Assembly (NCBI RefSeq): GCF_014084105.1
Contig: NZ_CP048289.1
Coordinates: 1,559,922 to 1,623,921 of the forward strand
DNA: 64,000 nucleotides
Reading direction: 5' to 3'
From: Streptacidiphilus sp. P02-A3a
Lineage (GTDB): Bacteria; Actinomycetota; Actinomycetes; Streptomycetales; Streptomycetaceae
Positions 52,488 through 60,191 of this stretch are shown piece after piece. Both the position numbers and the translations under genes were made by a program. Positions within the stretch are counted from its first letter, which is position 1, and every line of letters starts with the position of its first letter. A model generated the notes under the pieces. That model did no database searches. It had not been told where the DNA came from and saw only the letters and a list, made by a program, of their open reading frames with translations.

Positions 52488-52692
52488 ACAGTGGGAACCC
52501 CCGCTTCGCCCGGTCGAGCGATAGTCAGGACAGAGGTTCGAGAGCAGAGACTAGTAAGGACGTTATCAATCTGTCATCCCCACGGCGAAATCAGCCCGCT
52601 TATGGGGCAGATGTCCCGGGTTGGCACACCAGCTGACCGCCGGGTGGAGGAGAGTGGTGCCCTTTGGGGTGCGCCGGGCCCGGCGCGCCCGC

Positions 52693-53325
52693 TCAGGCGG
52701 CGCTGACGGCCAGCGGGAGGCCCAGCTGGGACTCGATCTGGCGGATCGTCTCCGCAGGGTCCTGGGCGTGGATCGTGGCGATGCCGAGGGCCTCGGCCGG
52801 GGGCAGGTTGGCGGCGGTGTCGTCGACGAAGACACAGGCCGCCGCCGGGAGGCCCATCAGCTCCAGCATGGTCAGGTACAGCTCCGGGTCGGGCTTGCGG
52901 GCGCGGTAGTGCTCGGAGATCAGCACGGCGTCGTAGTTCGCCGCCAAGTCGTAGCCCTGGTACGGGTCGCAGGGCTCCAGGCCGAGGCTGTTGGAGAAGA
53001 TGCCGACGGTGATCCCGGCCGCCCGGGCGGCCCGCGCGGCGGCGATCACCGACGGTTCCGGATGCAGCTCCTCCAGTACCCGCCCGAGCAGTCCCTCGCC
53101 GTCGACGCCCAGCAGCGCGCCGGTGCGCTCGTTCCACTCGGTCTGGCTGACCGCGCCCCGCTCCAGCGCCCGGTACAGCTCGGAGCCCTCCGGGTGCCGC
53201 GAGATCATCCGCAGCAGCGTCCCCTCGGGCAGCCCGGCCCGGCGGTCGAACGCGACCGCGCAGGCGGGGACGCTGGTGGTGAGCACACCGCCGAAGTCGA
53301 GTATCAGGCCCGTGCGCTGGTTCAT
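52693..53325 (-). CDS. HAD family hydrolase (epoxide-hydrolase N-domain-like)
   Basis: A 210-residue phosphatase-like HAD. Motif I is ILDFGGVLTTSV, with Asp10 as nucleophile and the GG form seen in soluble epoxide hydrolase N-domains. Motif II is GIFSNSLG, Lys is in RARKPDPELYL, and motif IV is CVFVDDTAANLPPAEALG. The cap helices include EGSELYRALERGAVSQTEWNERTGALLG. A phosphomonoester is the probable substrate. It is monocistronic; the ATG is at 53325. Confidence 0.92.
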   Translation of the reverse strand: MNQRTGLILDFGGVLTTSVPACAVAFDRRAGLPEGTLLRMISRHPEGSELYRALERGAVSQTEWNERTGALLGVDGEGLLGRVLEELHPEPSVIAAARAARAAGITVGIFSNSLGLEPCDPYQGYDLAANYDAVLISEHYRARKPDPELYLTMLELMGLPAAACVFVDDTAANLPPAEALGIATIHAQDPAETIRQIESQLGLPLAVSAA

Positions 53326-53460
53326 GCGGGTCTCCGGGAGGGTCGTGACGAGGGGGCGCCGGACGCCGCCACCTGCGGACGGTGCTGAACCTACAGCGTG
53401 GGCGGGTCCCACCGAACCCCGGGCACGGCGTGTGCGCGGGCGGGCGGGACGGGGGGCGCG
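53326..53460. other. Intergenic space before a doubtful small frame
   Basis: Nothing convincing is seen here apart from the presumed promoter of the HAD gene on the reverse strand. With the doubtful frame at 53461-53580 excluded, the gap extends to 53642, about 317 bases. Confidence 0.4.
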
Positions 53461-53580
53461 ATGAGCGGCGAGGACAGTGGGACCGACGGCGCGCTGGATC
53501 TGGCGGACGCGCACCCGGACCAGGTGCGGGCCCGCACGCCGGTGCTGGAGCGGGCGGAGCAGGCGGGCGGACAGAACTGA
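53461..53580 (+). CDS. Possible small protein
   Basis: A 39-residue frame (MSGEDSGTDGALDLADAHPDQVRARTPVLERAEQAGGQN) with high third-position GC and a G-rich potential ribosome site. It stands alone between the HAD gene and the membrane protein gene. No family is recognised, and the frame may be chance. Confidence 0.25.
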   Translation: MSGEDSGTDGALDLADAHPDQVRARTPVLERAEQAGGQN

Positions 53581-53642
53581 TGGGGTGCGGCACGGCGCCC
53601 GCTGATCGACTACGCTCCGTTCAGTTCTAGGGGGGGAACTGG

Positions 53643-54602
53643 ATGAGCACGGTGTTGACCGAAGAGCCGGTGGCCGCCGAGCGGGCGGGCGGCCCGCTGC
53701 GGCGGGTACTGTCGGCCGCCGGGGTCGGCGTTGTCGCCGGGACGGGGCTACAGCTCCTGACCACACTGCTGCTGGAGTCGCCCTCCTGCCGGGACGCCTC
53801 GGGCTACGGCTGCCTGGGCGTCGCGCTCATCTGGTCCTACGTCGTGATGGTGCTCAACTTCCTGCTCACCTGGGCGGCCCTGCGCGTCCTGCGGATCGCC
53901 CCGGCCTCGCTCACCGCGCTGCTCGGCACCGGCCTGTACTGGTACCTGCCGCACATCGTCACCGTGCTCCGACTGCTCCCCGGCGGCCCGACCTGGGTCG
54001 AACTCATCCTGCGGGCAGGGGCGTTCGCGCTCGCGGCGTGGGGCACGCTGCCGCGCGGATCGCTGCTGCCACGGGCCGCCGCAGCCGTCGCGCTCGTGCT
54101 GCTGGTGCCGCTCAACTCGGCGGCCGAGACCCGGGCTTCGCAGAGCAGCCAGGACAGTGACCTGACGGCTTCTCACATCCCGCTGCTGGGACCGCAGTTT
54201 CCCACGAACTGGCACCTGGAGGGCGTCGGCACGGAGACCCTGGGGACGGACACCACCTTCTACTACCGGGTCTCGCCCGACTTCCCGGGCAAGGGCGCGG
54301 TGACCATGGCCCAGATGCAGCAGCAGGTCCAGGTGTTCGTCGGCGCGGTGCAACCGGGGTTCACCCCGCCCTCCCACTGCACCGCGCTCACCAGCGGCAC
54401 GCCGCTGCCCTCGCCCGCCTGCGCGCCGGTGGCTCCCGGGGTGTGGCGGCACGCGGACTACCAGTACGTCGAGTACTTCGCCCGGGTCGGCGACACCGTC
54501 GCCGTGATCCAGGGCGTCACCCCCGCAGTGAGCGAGAGCTTCCTCCGCGAGCTCGCGGTCAGCATGCGGGTCCGCACACCGTCGTACTTCACCGGCGGCT
54601 GA
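53643..54602 (+). CDS. Membrane protein with extracytoplasmic C-terminal domain
   Basis: A 319-residue protein with about five helices in residues 20-165 (AAGVGVVAGTGLQLLTTLLL; ALIWSYVVMVLNFLLTWAAL; ALLGTGLYWYLPHIVTVL; ILRAGAFALAAWG; AAAAVALVLLVPLN). A soluble C-terminal domain of about 150 residues (SHIPLLGPQFPTNWHLEGVGTETLGTDTTFYYRV...) follows. Two Cys pairs suggest an oxidised outer domain. I do not recognise a family. GGGGGGGAACTGG precedes the ATG. Confidence 0.82.
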   Translation: MSTVLTEEPVAAERAGGPLRRVLSAAGVGVVAGTGLQLLTTLLLESPSCRDASGYGCLGVALIWSYVVMVLNFLLTWAALRVLRIAPASLTALLGTGLYWYLPHIVTVLRLLPGGPTWVELILRAGAFALAAWGTLPRGSLLPRAAAAVALVLLVPLNSAAETRASQSSQDSDLTASHIPLLGPQFPTNWHLEGVGTETLGTDTTFYYRVSPDFPGKGAVTMAQMQQQVQVFVGAVQPGFTPPSHCTALTSGTPLPSPACAPVAPGVWRHADYQYVEYFARVGDTVAVIQGVTPAVSESFLRELAVSMRVRTPSYFTGG

Positions 54603-54603
54603 G

Positions 54604-54632
54604 CCCCCTGCCGTCCGTCGGTCGACAGGGGG
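54604..54632. terminator. Hairpin terminator between convergent genes
   Basis: CCCCCTG (54604-54610) pairs with CAGGGGG (54626-54632) across a 15-base loop, right after the membrane protein stop and before the convergent DUF397 gene end (54647). Confidence 0.65.
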
Positions 54633-54646
54633 AGGTGACGGCTTTC

Positions 54647-54856
54647 TCAGGTGCTGGGGAACTCGCCCGCCTTGACGGCCTCGACGAACGCGCTGAAGGC
54701 GTCCGCGCCGAAGACCAGCGCGGGGCCCTGCGGGTCCTTGCTGTCGCGGACCGGGACGGCGCCGGGGATGAAGCCCGGGGCGGTCTCGATGCAGTCGCCG
54801 CCGTCGCCGCCGCTGTAGCTGGACTTGCGCCATGGTGCCGAGTTGAGGTCAGTCAT
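54647..54856 (-). CDS. DUF397 protein (copy 2)
   Basis: A 69-residue DUF397 protein with the typical start APWRKSSYSGGDGGDCIETAPG, then VPVRDSKDPQGPALVFGADAFSAFVEAVKAGEF. In Streptomyces such proteins are encoded beside DUF5753-containing XRE regulators and act as their small partners (as in BldB/WhiJ-type systems). It differs from the copy at 54893-55102 at only three positions (5, 17, 18), so it arose by a recent tandem duplication. Confidence 0.93.
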   Translation of the reverse strand: MTDLNSAPWRKSSYSGGDGGDCIETAPGFIPGAVPVRDSKDPQGPALVFGADAFSAFVEAVKAGEFPST

Positions 54857-54892
54857 GTGCGCTCTGCCTTTCCCTGAGGGTGAGGAGTTTGG

Positions 54893-55102
54893 TCAGGTGC
54901 TGGGGAACTCGCCCGCCTTGACGGCCTCGACGAACGCGCTGAAGGCGTCCGCGCCGAAGACCAGGGCGGGGCCCTGCGGGTCCTTGCTGTCACGAACCGG
55001 GACCGCGCCAGGGATGAAGCCGGGAGCGGTCTCGATGCAGTCGCCGCCGTTGGCACCGCTGTAGCTGGACTTGCGCCACGGTGCGGAGTGGAGGTCAGTC
55101 AT
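54893..55102 (-). CDS. DUF397 protein (copy 1)
   Basis: A 69-residue DUF397 protein with a KSSYSGANGGDCIETA core. Its ATG overlaps the last eight bases of the XRE regulator gene, so it is coupled to it. It lies 36 bases upstream of an almost identical second copy; the duplicated unit is 246 bases. The pair is expected to modulate DNA binding of the XRE/DUF5753 protein. Confidence 0.94.
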   Translation of the reverse strand: MTDLHSAPWRKSSYSGANGGDCIETAPGFIPGAVPVRDSKDPQGPALVFGADAFSAFVEAVKAGEFPST

Positions 55103-55934
55103 GTGTGCTGTACCTTTCCCTTGCTTCCCTGATCAGGGCGGCCGAATCGCGGGCTGACAGTGCGTCGGCCCTCAGCCGATCATAGTCCCGCTGGTGCTTT
55201 GTCAGGACCTTCGGATCGTTGCTGAAATGCCCCATGTCGAGGGATTCCGAGTACACCCAGCGGTCGCCGTTCGGCATGACGATCAGCGACATCGGCGTGT
55301 TCGGCTCGTGCACGTGGTGCAGGGTGAAGGGAACGATCTGGATGTGGACGTTCGGCAGCGAGCCCGCAGCCAGCAGGTGGTCCATCGACTCGCGCATGAC
55401 CTCGTTGCTGCCGATCACATGCATGAGGCAACTCTCGTCCAGCAGTACGACGTAGAGCGGCCCGTCGAGCTCCAGGAACCGCGACTGGCGCCCCATTCGC
55501 CCCTCCAGATTGTCCTCGGCGGCCTGTTCGTCGCCCTCGGAGTATCGCTCGAACAATGCGCGGGCGTAGGCCTCGGTTTGCAGCAGTCCTGGGATGAGCT
55601 GCGTCTGGTACTGGTGCAGCTCGATCAGCCGGGCGTCCATCGCCGCCCGCCGCCGGAACCAGTCGGGGAAGAACGAGAGCCGGGTGGTCCACTTGATCCG
55701 CTGATGCAGCCGCACCAACTCCCCGCGCCCGGACAGGAAGTCGTCGAACTTCTCCACCATCTCCTTCCTGGGGACTCGTTTCCCGGACTCGAACTTCGTG
55801 ATCAGCGAACGCTCGGCGTGGATCAGCTCCGCGAGGTCGTCCTGGGTGAACCCCGCGTCCGACCGCTTGATCCTCAGCAGCTCGCCGAACACCGCCCCGG
55901 GCGTCTCCGCACCCTCGTTCTCTCGCTTGACCAT
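55095..55934 (-). CDS. XRE family regulator with DUF5753 (WhiJ-like)
   Basis: A 279-residue regulator. The N-terminal HTH_31-type domain (FGELLRIKRSDAGFTQDDLAELIHAERSLITKFESGKRVPRKEMVEKFD) is followed by DUF5753 at about 95-270 (LIELHQYQTQLIPGLLQTEAYARALFE; VVLLDESCLMHVIGSNEVMRESMDHLL; SLIVMPNGDRWVYSESL). ATG 55934 has GGAGG seven bases upstream and is preferred over 55949. It forms an operon with two DUF397 genes. Such units influence development and antibiotic production in Streptomyces. Its promoter region (55950-56040) is AT-rich. Confidence 0.95.
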   Translation of the reverse strand: MVKRENEGAETPGAVFGELLRIKRSDAGFTQDDLAELIHAERSLITKFESGKRVPRKEMVEKFDDFLSGRGELVRLHQRIKWTTRLSFFPDWFRRRAAMDARLIELHQYQTQLIPGLLQTEAYARALFERYSEGDEQAAEDNLEGRMGRQSRFLELDGPLYVVLLDESCLMHVIGSNEVMRESMDHLLAAGSLPNVHIQIVPFTLHHVHEPNTPMSLIVMPNGDRWVYSESLDMGHFSNDPKVLTKHQRDYDRLRADALSARDSAALIREARERYSTHD

Positions 55935-56274
55935 GACTGTCCTCCCCATGTCCCAGAAGTGATCTGATGCCCCGTCAGTCTCCGCGTCCAGGCGGTCGAG
56001 TCAGCCACGGACGGTATTCATACAACTACCATCAGTAGCGGTGCTCGGGCATCGTTCTCTCCCGAAGTCCACCCGAATCAGACGTCGCCCTGAATTTAGA
56101 CCTGATGTGGCATCAGTCTGGCCGTTTCACCCCTTCTTTGGCCGGGCCACTCTTGCCGGTGTCCCCCCATGTGACAGTTTCCGAAGTGTCCCGTCGCGGG
56201 ACACGACCTCAGCGGGGCCGATGTGCCCGCTGTTCGCGCCGGAACTGACGCCCCCTCGCCGCCGGGGAGCAGCG
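55935..56274. other. Intergenic region
   Basis: About 340 bases between the XRE gene promoter and the convergent end of the small membrane protein gene. An AT-rich stretch at 56018-56040 probably carries the XRE promoter. No gene is supported. Confidence 0.4.
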
Positions 56275-56607
56275 TCACCACGGGATGGACAGGTGGCCGA
56301 ACAGGACATGCAGGATCGCCGAGACAATCACGACGCTCAGCACCACGACCGCCTGCGCCAGGAACACGCCCGCCGCGACGCACAGCAACCGCCGTGACAC
56401 CGGTCCCCGCCACCGGGTCACGCCGACGCCGACTGCGGCTCCGGCGACGGCGAAGACCAGCAGCACCGGACCGTCGCCGGACGTCCGGGACAGGAACGCG
56501 CTGTCCAGCACGGCGGTCAGCCCGCCGCACAGCACGATGCCGACCACGTCGGCCCTCCGCGACCCCCGCGCGGTCGGACGCGGCTCGCGCACCACCGGTC
56601 CGGGCAT
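56275..56607 (-). CDS. Small integral membrane protein
   Basis: A 110-residue protein with three to four hydrophobic segments (VVGIVLCGGLTAVLDSAFL; PVLLVFAVAGAAVGVGV; LLCVAAGVFLAQAVVVLSVVIVSAILHVLF). Its ATG overlaps the VOC gene stop (ATGA, 56607-56610), so it is the second gene of that unit. No family is recognised. Confidence 0.7.
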   Translation of the reverse strand: MPGPVVREPRPTARGSRRADVVGIVLCGGLTAVLDSAFLSRTSGDGPVLLVFAVAGAAVGVGVTRWRGPVSRRLLCVAAGVFLAQAVVVLSVVIVSAILHVLFGHLSIPW

Positions 56608-56987
56608 CACAGGGTCTTGAGGCGGGCTTTGAGCAGGCAGAACTCGTTGCCCTCGGGATCCACCAGGACGTGCCACTGCTCCTGCCCGGTCTGACCGATC
56701 TCGGCCGGGCGCGCACCGAGCGCCAACAGCCGTTCGAGCTCGGCGTCCTGGTCGCGGTCGGTGGGGTTGACGTCGAAGTGCAGCCGCGACTTCCCCGGCT
56801 CCGGCGCGTCCCGGCGACTGAGGAAGATCGTCGCCTGCGCACCGCCGAAGCCCTCGCGCGGTCCGATCTCCATCGAACCGTCGTCCTCCCGACCGAGCAC
56901 CACGAAGTCCAGCACCCCGCACCAGAACCGCGCCAGCACCTCGGGCTCCCGACACCCGATCACGAGCTCACTGATCCGACACGCCAT
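56607..56987 (-). CDS. VOC family (glyoxalase-like) protein
   Basis: A 126-residue single-domain VOC protein of the Glyoxalase_6 type. It starts RISELVIGCREPEVLARFWCGVLDFVVL, continues SRLHFDVNPTDRDQDAELERLLALGA with the metal-site His, and ends WHVLVDPEGNEFCLLKA. Members bind or modify small hydrophobic compounds; some give antibiotic resistance. The role here is not determined. It diverges from the methyltransferase pseudogene by 195 bases. Confidence 0.9.
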   Translation of the reverse strand: MACRISELVIGCREPEVLARFWCGVLDFVVLGREDDGSMEIGPREGFGGAQATIFLSRRDAPEPGKSRLHFDVNPTDRDQDAELERLLALGARPAEIGQTGQEQWHVLVDPEGNEFCLLKARLKTL

Positions 56988-57182
56988 CACACAACCTGCT
57001 CTCCACCAGAACCACCAGCACAACCCCGCGACCGTACCGGACCCCCAACCCCAGCGAACCGATTTCCGCCGGTGCAGCTCCGCCGCCATCACCTTCGGCT
57101 CGATGCGACAGCAATGGACAATGGGGTCGGCATCCCCGATGCCGAGCACATCACCGCCGCTGCTGCGGGAGGAACAGGCCCG

Positions 57183-58210
57183 ATGACCGCGCCCACCACC
57201 GACACCGACGCGGCGATCCTGCGCGCGCACCTGGCTGCCACCCTGGCCGACGAGGGGCCGCTGTCCGATCCGGCCTGGCGGACCGCAGTGGAGACCGTAC
57301 CCCGGCACCGCTTCGTCCCCGGCTTCTACCTGCCCGCCGACCGGACGGACGCGCACGGGCTGACGGTGTGGCAGCCCGTGACGCCGACATCCACGCGGGC
57401 CAGGACGTGCTGGAGGTCGGCACCGGCGCCGGCTACTCGACCGCGCTGGCCTGCCAGCGCCTGGGGTCCGACCACGTCACCTCCATCGAGGTCGACGACC
57501 GGCGGCTGGGGCAGGCCGCAGAGGCCCTGTACTCCCTGGACTACATCCCCGACCTCGCGGTGGCCGACGGCCTGTTCGGTTACCGGCCCACCGCCCCCTT
57601 CGACCGGATCGTCGCCGCCTGCTCGGTCCGGCAGCTGCCCGCTGCCTGGACCGCGCAGACCCGGCCCGGGGCGAAGATCCTGACCACGCTCGGCGGCTGG
57701 CTCTACGGCTATGCCCGGGTCCTGGCCACCGTCGACGGCGACGGCACCGCGTCCGGGCCGCTGCTGCCAGGCACCGTCTCGTTCATGGCCGCCCGCGCCC
57801 AGGAGCCACCCGCGTTCGGCAACCCCGCGCACTGGGCCCGGCTGCTGGACAGCACCGGCCGGCCGGCCCGCCACCACCCCGACCGGATCACCGCCGCCAC
57901 CAGCGAGGCGTTCTTCACCCGCTTCCTGGTCCAGTGCACGATCCCCGACGCCCAGCTCAGCGACCAGGGCGACGCGCTCTACCTGGTCGACGTCGTCTCC
58001 GGCTCCGTCGCCGCCCTCACCCGTGACGACCAGGGATGGCGGGTCCGCGAGGGCGGCCCGCGCCGACTATGGGAAAAGGTCGAGACCCTGCTCGACGCCT
58101 ACGACGACGCCGACTGCCCGGCCCCCGAGACCTTCACCCTCGACATCACCCCGGCCGCGCAGATCCTGCGACACCCCGCCCTGCCCGAACTCCACCTCCC
58201 CCGCCCCTGA
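57183..58210 (+). pseudogene. SAM methyltransferase of the RiPP/isoaspartate-type family, internal deletion
   Basis: The first frame (ATG 57183, GGGAGGA upstream) reads LAATLADEGPLSDPAWRTAVETVPRHRFVPGFYLPADRTDAHGLTVWQPV, the N-terminus of methyltransferases related to protein-L-isoaspartate O-methyltransferase and found with ATP-grasp RiPP systems. A shift occurs near 57378. The other frame continues DIHAGQDVLEVGTGAGYSTALACQRLG, the SAM-binding site, to a normal C-terminus at 58210. Intact relatives carry roughly 50-60 residues between these parts, including a TPTSSS-type segment, all missing here. An out-of-frame deletion of about 160-180 bases has therefore inactivated it. No RiPP precursor or maturase gene is nearby. 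Confidence 0.75.
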
Positions 58211-58365
58211 CCCGCCCCCCAACCGCCTCGCCGGACGCGCTTTCCGAGGACGCCGCCGGGGCTCAGTCACCCGGGTGCGTCTCGCCAACCGAGTTACGAG
58301 ACAGCCTTGCATGCTGCCTTTCCGTGGCTGGTAGGGGGCTTTCGTGCGCTTGTGGCGCAAGCCGA

Positions 58366-59121
58366 TCAGGTGGGTGGGGCAGTGTACTTCTCCAGGGTTG
58401 CCTTGCTGGTGCTGGCATCCACGAACGAGAGCGTCCACGGACCTGTGTTGACGTCAAACTCCTTGCCGAAGCCGACCCACTTACCGGCCATTCGCCGCCC
58501 CGTTGGCTCGACGAGCAGTTGAATCGCCCCGTGGTAGCGGGCCCCGTTGTAGTAGCCGTCTACTGCTGTTTGCTCGGTCCACGTTCCTGTGACCACGTTT
58601 CGATCAACCGTCAGGTCCAAGGTCAGCGGACTGTCGGGGTTGGTGGACGTCCCCGGCAGTGAGCGCCCCGTGAGCCGGTTGCCATGCTGGATCAACACGA
58701 CGAAGTGCGCTGCGGCGAAGGTGTCGCCCCTGCTTGAGGAAAAGTACTCGTACCGGCTGAGCCATACCCCTGAATGATTGGCTGCTGGGGTCGGCGGAGC
58801 TGCTACGGGGATCGGGTCTGTCCCATCTTCGATCCGCAGGTCGTGCCCCCCCTGCCCGTCGGCTGACACCCGCACTGAGGGAACTGGGATGCGGAAACCC
58901 AGGGACTCAAGGGGAAGCCCCGTCAGGGTTTCCAGCGCGCGGGCGTAGACCGTCCGGGGGTAGGCCACGGTCCCGGATTCCCAGCGCTGTACCAACCGCT
59001 TGTTGGCGTCGTTGGGTTCCCCGGATTCCACCCCGACTCGGCGAAGTTCGCGGGCCATGTCGTCCTGACTCAACCGCAGCCCTATGCGGACCGTTCGGAA
59101 GGTGTCGTTGGGCGTCGTCAT
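58366..59121 (-). CDS. XRE regulator with C-terminal beta-barrel-like sensor domain
   Basis: A 251-residue regulator. Residues 1-75 form the HTH (FRTVRIGLRLSQDDMARELRRVGVESGEPNDANKRLVQRWESGTVAYPRTVYARALETLTGLPLESLGF). After a polar linker, residues about 125-245 are Gly/aromatic-rich and beta-sheet-like (GVWLSRYEYFSSSRGDTFAAAHFVVLIQHGNRLTGRSL...VVTGTWTEQTAVDGYYNGARYHGAIQLLVEPTGRRMAGKWVGFGKEFDVNTG), like a lipocalin or avidin-type barrel. It diverges from the radical SAM gene over 217 bases and probably regulates it in response to a ligand. Confidence 0.85.
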   Translation of the reverse strand: MTTPNDTFRTVRIGLRLSQDDMARELRRVGVESGEPNDANKRLVQRWESGTVAYPRTVYARALETLTGLPLESLGFRIPVPSVRVSADGQGGHDLRIEDGTDPIPVAAPPTPAANHSGVWLSRYEYFSSSRGDTFAAAHFVVLIQHGNRLTGRSLPGTSTNPDSPLTLDLTVDRNVVTGTWTEQTAVDGYYNGARYHGAIQLLVEPTGRRMAGKWVGFGKEFDVNTGPWTLSFVDASTSKATLEKYTAPPT

Positions 59122-59338
59122 ACGATCACGGTAGACCTCCCACCCGGACAATGACACCGAATTGACGCCCTAGTGACGTCAGTTGTGTCGTCGCGATGAG
59201 GCGACCCCGCTCCGGACCATGTTGACCATAAGACTCCTGCCCCGAGCACGTGATCATCCCGTGAATCGGGGCGGGCTCCCAGCTCCGGCAGCCATCCGGC
59301 TCACCGGTACTGCACCACCCGATAGAAGGGCAGTGACA
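59122..59338. promoter_or_regulatory. Divergent regulatory region of the XRE-radical SAM cluster
   Basis: 217 bases, AT-richer than the neighbours. It contains the octamer palindrome TGACGTCA near 59174 within CTAGTGACGTCAGTTG, a TTGACG box just before it and TTGACCATAAG near 59224. These are candidate operator and promoter elements for the two divergent units. Confidence 0.45.
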
Positions 59339-60190
59339 GTGACCACCACCATCGAACCGTCGCAGGGCGGGAAGACCCGCGTGCGGCTGGTCTCCTTCGA
59401 CCTGACGCGCAAGTGCCAGCTGGCCTGCACCCACTGCTACAACGAGTCCGGCCCGGGGGGCACGCACGGCACCATGGCCCGCGACGACTGGTTCCGGGCG
59501 CTGGACCAGGCCGCCGAGTACGGCGTCTCGACCGTCCAGTTCATCGGCGGGGAACCGACGATGCACCCCGACCTGCACCACCTGGTCGACAACGCGCTGA
59601 GCCTGGGCATGCAGGTGGAGGTGTTCAGCAACCTGGTTCGGGTCACGGACGCCGACTGGGCGTTGTTCGCGCTCCCCGGTGTCTCCCTGGCGACGTCGTA
59701 CTACTCGGACCGGGCGGAGGTCCACAACGCGTTGACCGGCCGCGCGAGCCATCACAAGACCCGCGCCAACATCGAGCGGGCCGTGAGCCGGGGCCTGCCG
59801 CTGCGGGTCGGCATCATCGTGGGAGAAGGCGACGATGGAGCCGCAGCGCGGGCGGACCTGGAATCCCTCGGCGTGACCAGGGTCGGTATCGACCATGTTC
59901 GAGGGTTTGGACGCGGGCAGGGCGAGCACCCCGCGTGCGATGTAACCGCGCTGTGTGGCCGCTGCGGGCACGACCGCGCCGCCATCGGACCGGACGGCGA
60001 GGTTTCCCCCTGCACCATGTCCGGGTGGCTGAAGGCCGGTAACGTCCGGATGTCGCCGTTGGCCGATATCCTGAGCGGGGAGGAGATGGCCGGGCTCACG
60101 GCCACCATCCCGATGCTGGCCGACCCGTGCAGTCCGAACGACACATCTTGCGCACCCGACGCCTATCCGTGCTACCCGTCGAACGAGTGA
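59339..60190 (+). CDS. Radical SAM protein with C-terminal auxiliary cysteine cluster
   Basis: A 283-residue enzyme. The [4Fe-4S] motif is Cys26-x3-Cys30-x2-Cys33 (KCQLACTHCYN), followed by FIGGEPTMHPDL (GGE motif for SAM binding). The C-terminal part has CGRCGHDRAAIGPDGEVSPC and further cysteines at the end (ADPCSPNDTSCAPDAYPCYP), SPASM/twitch-like and able to bind extra Fe-S clusters. GTG 59339 is preferred over 59333 because GAAGGG is eight bases before it. The phosphotransferase gene starts one base after its stop. The substrate is unknown; no RiPP precursor peptide was found nearby. Confidence 0.9.
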   Translation: MTTTIEPSQGGKTRVRLVSFDLTRKCQLACTHCYNESGPGGTHGTMARDDWFRALDQAAEYGVSTVQFIGGEPTMHPDLHHLVDNALSLGMQVEVFSNLVRVTDADWALFALPGVSLATSYYSDRAEVHNALTGRASHHKTRANIERAVSRGLPLRVGIIVGEGDDGAAARADLESLGVTRVGIDHVRGFGRGQGEHPACDVTALCGRCGHDRAAIGPDGEVSPCTMSGWLKAGNVRMSPLADILSGEEMAGLTATIPMLADPCSPNDTSCAPDAYPCYPSNE

Positions 60191-60191
60191 C

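Noticed and set aside
52417-52560. ydaO-yuaA (c-di-AMP) riboswitch before the NlpC/P60 gene
   Set aside because: The conserved GGGTGAATC and CAGCTAACC blocks are absent; only a G-rich block and a hairpin are seen. Kept as a finding, not as a riboswitch call.
57090-57186. Short frame ending at the methyltransferase start (RREEQAR-type end) as a RiPP precursor
   Set aside because: It has no leader/core resemblance to known ATP-grasp or other precursor peptides and no good start; likely chance overlap.
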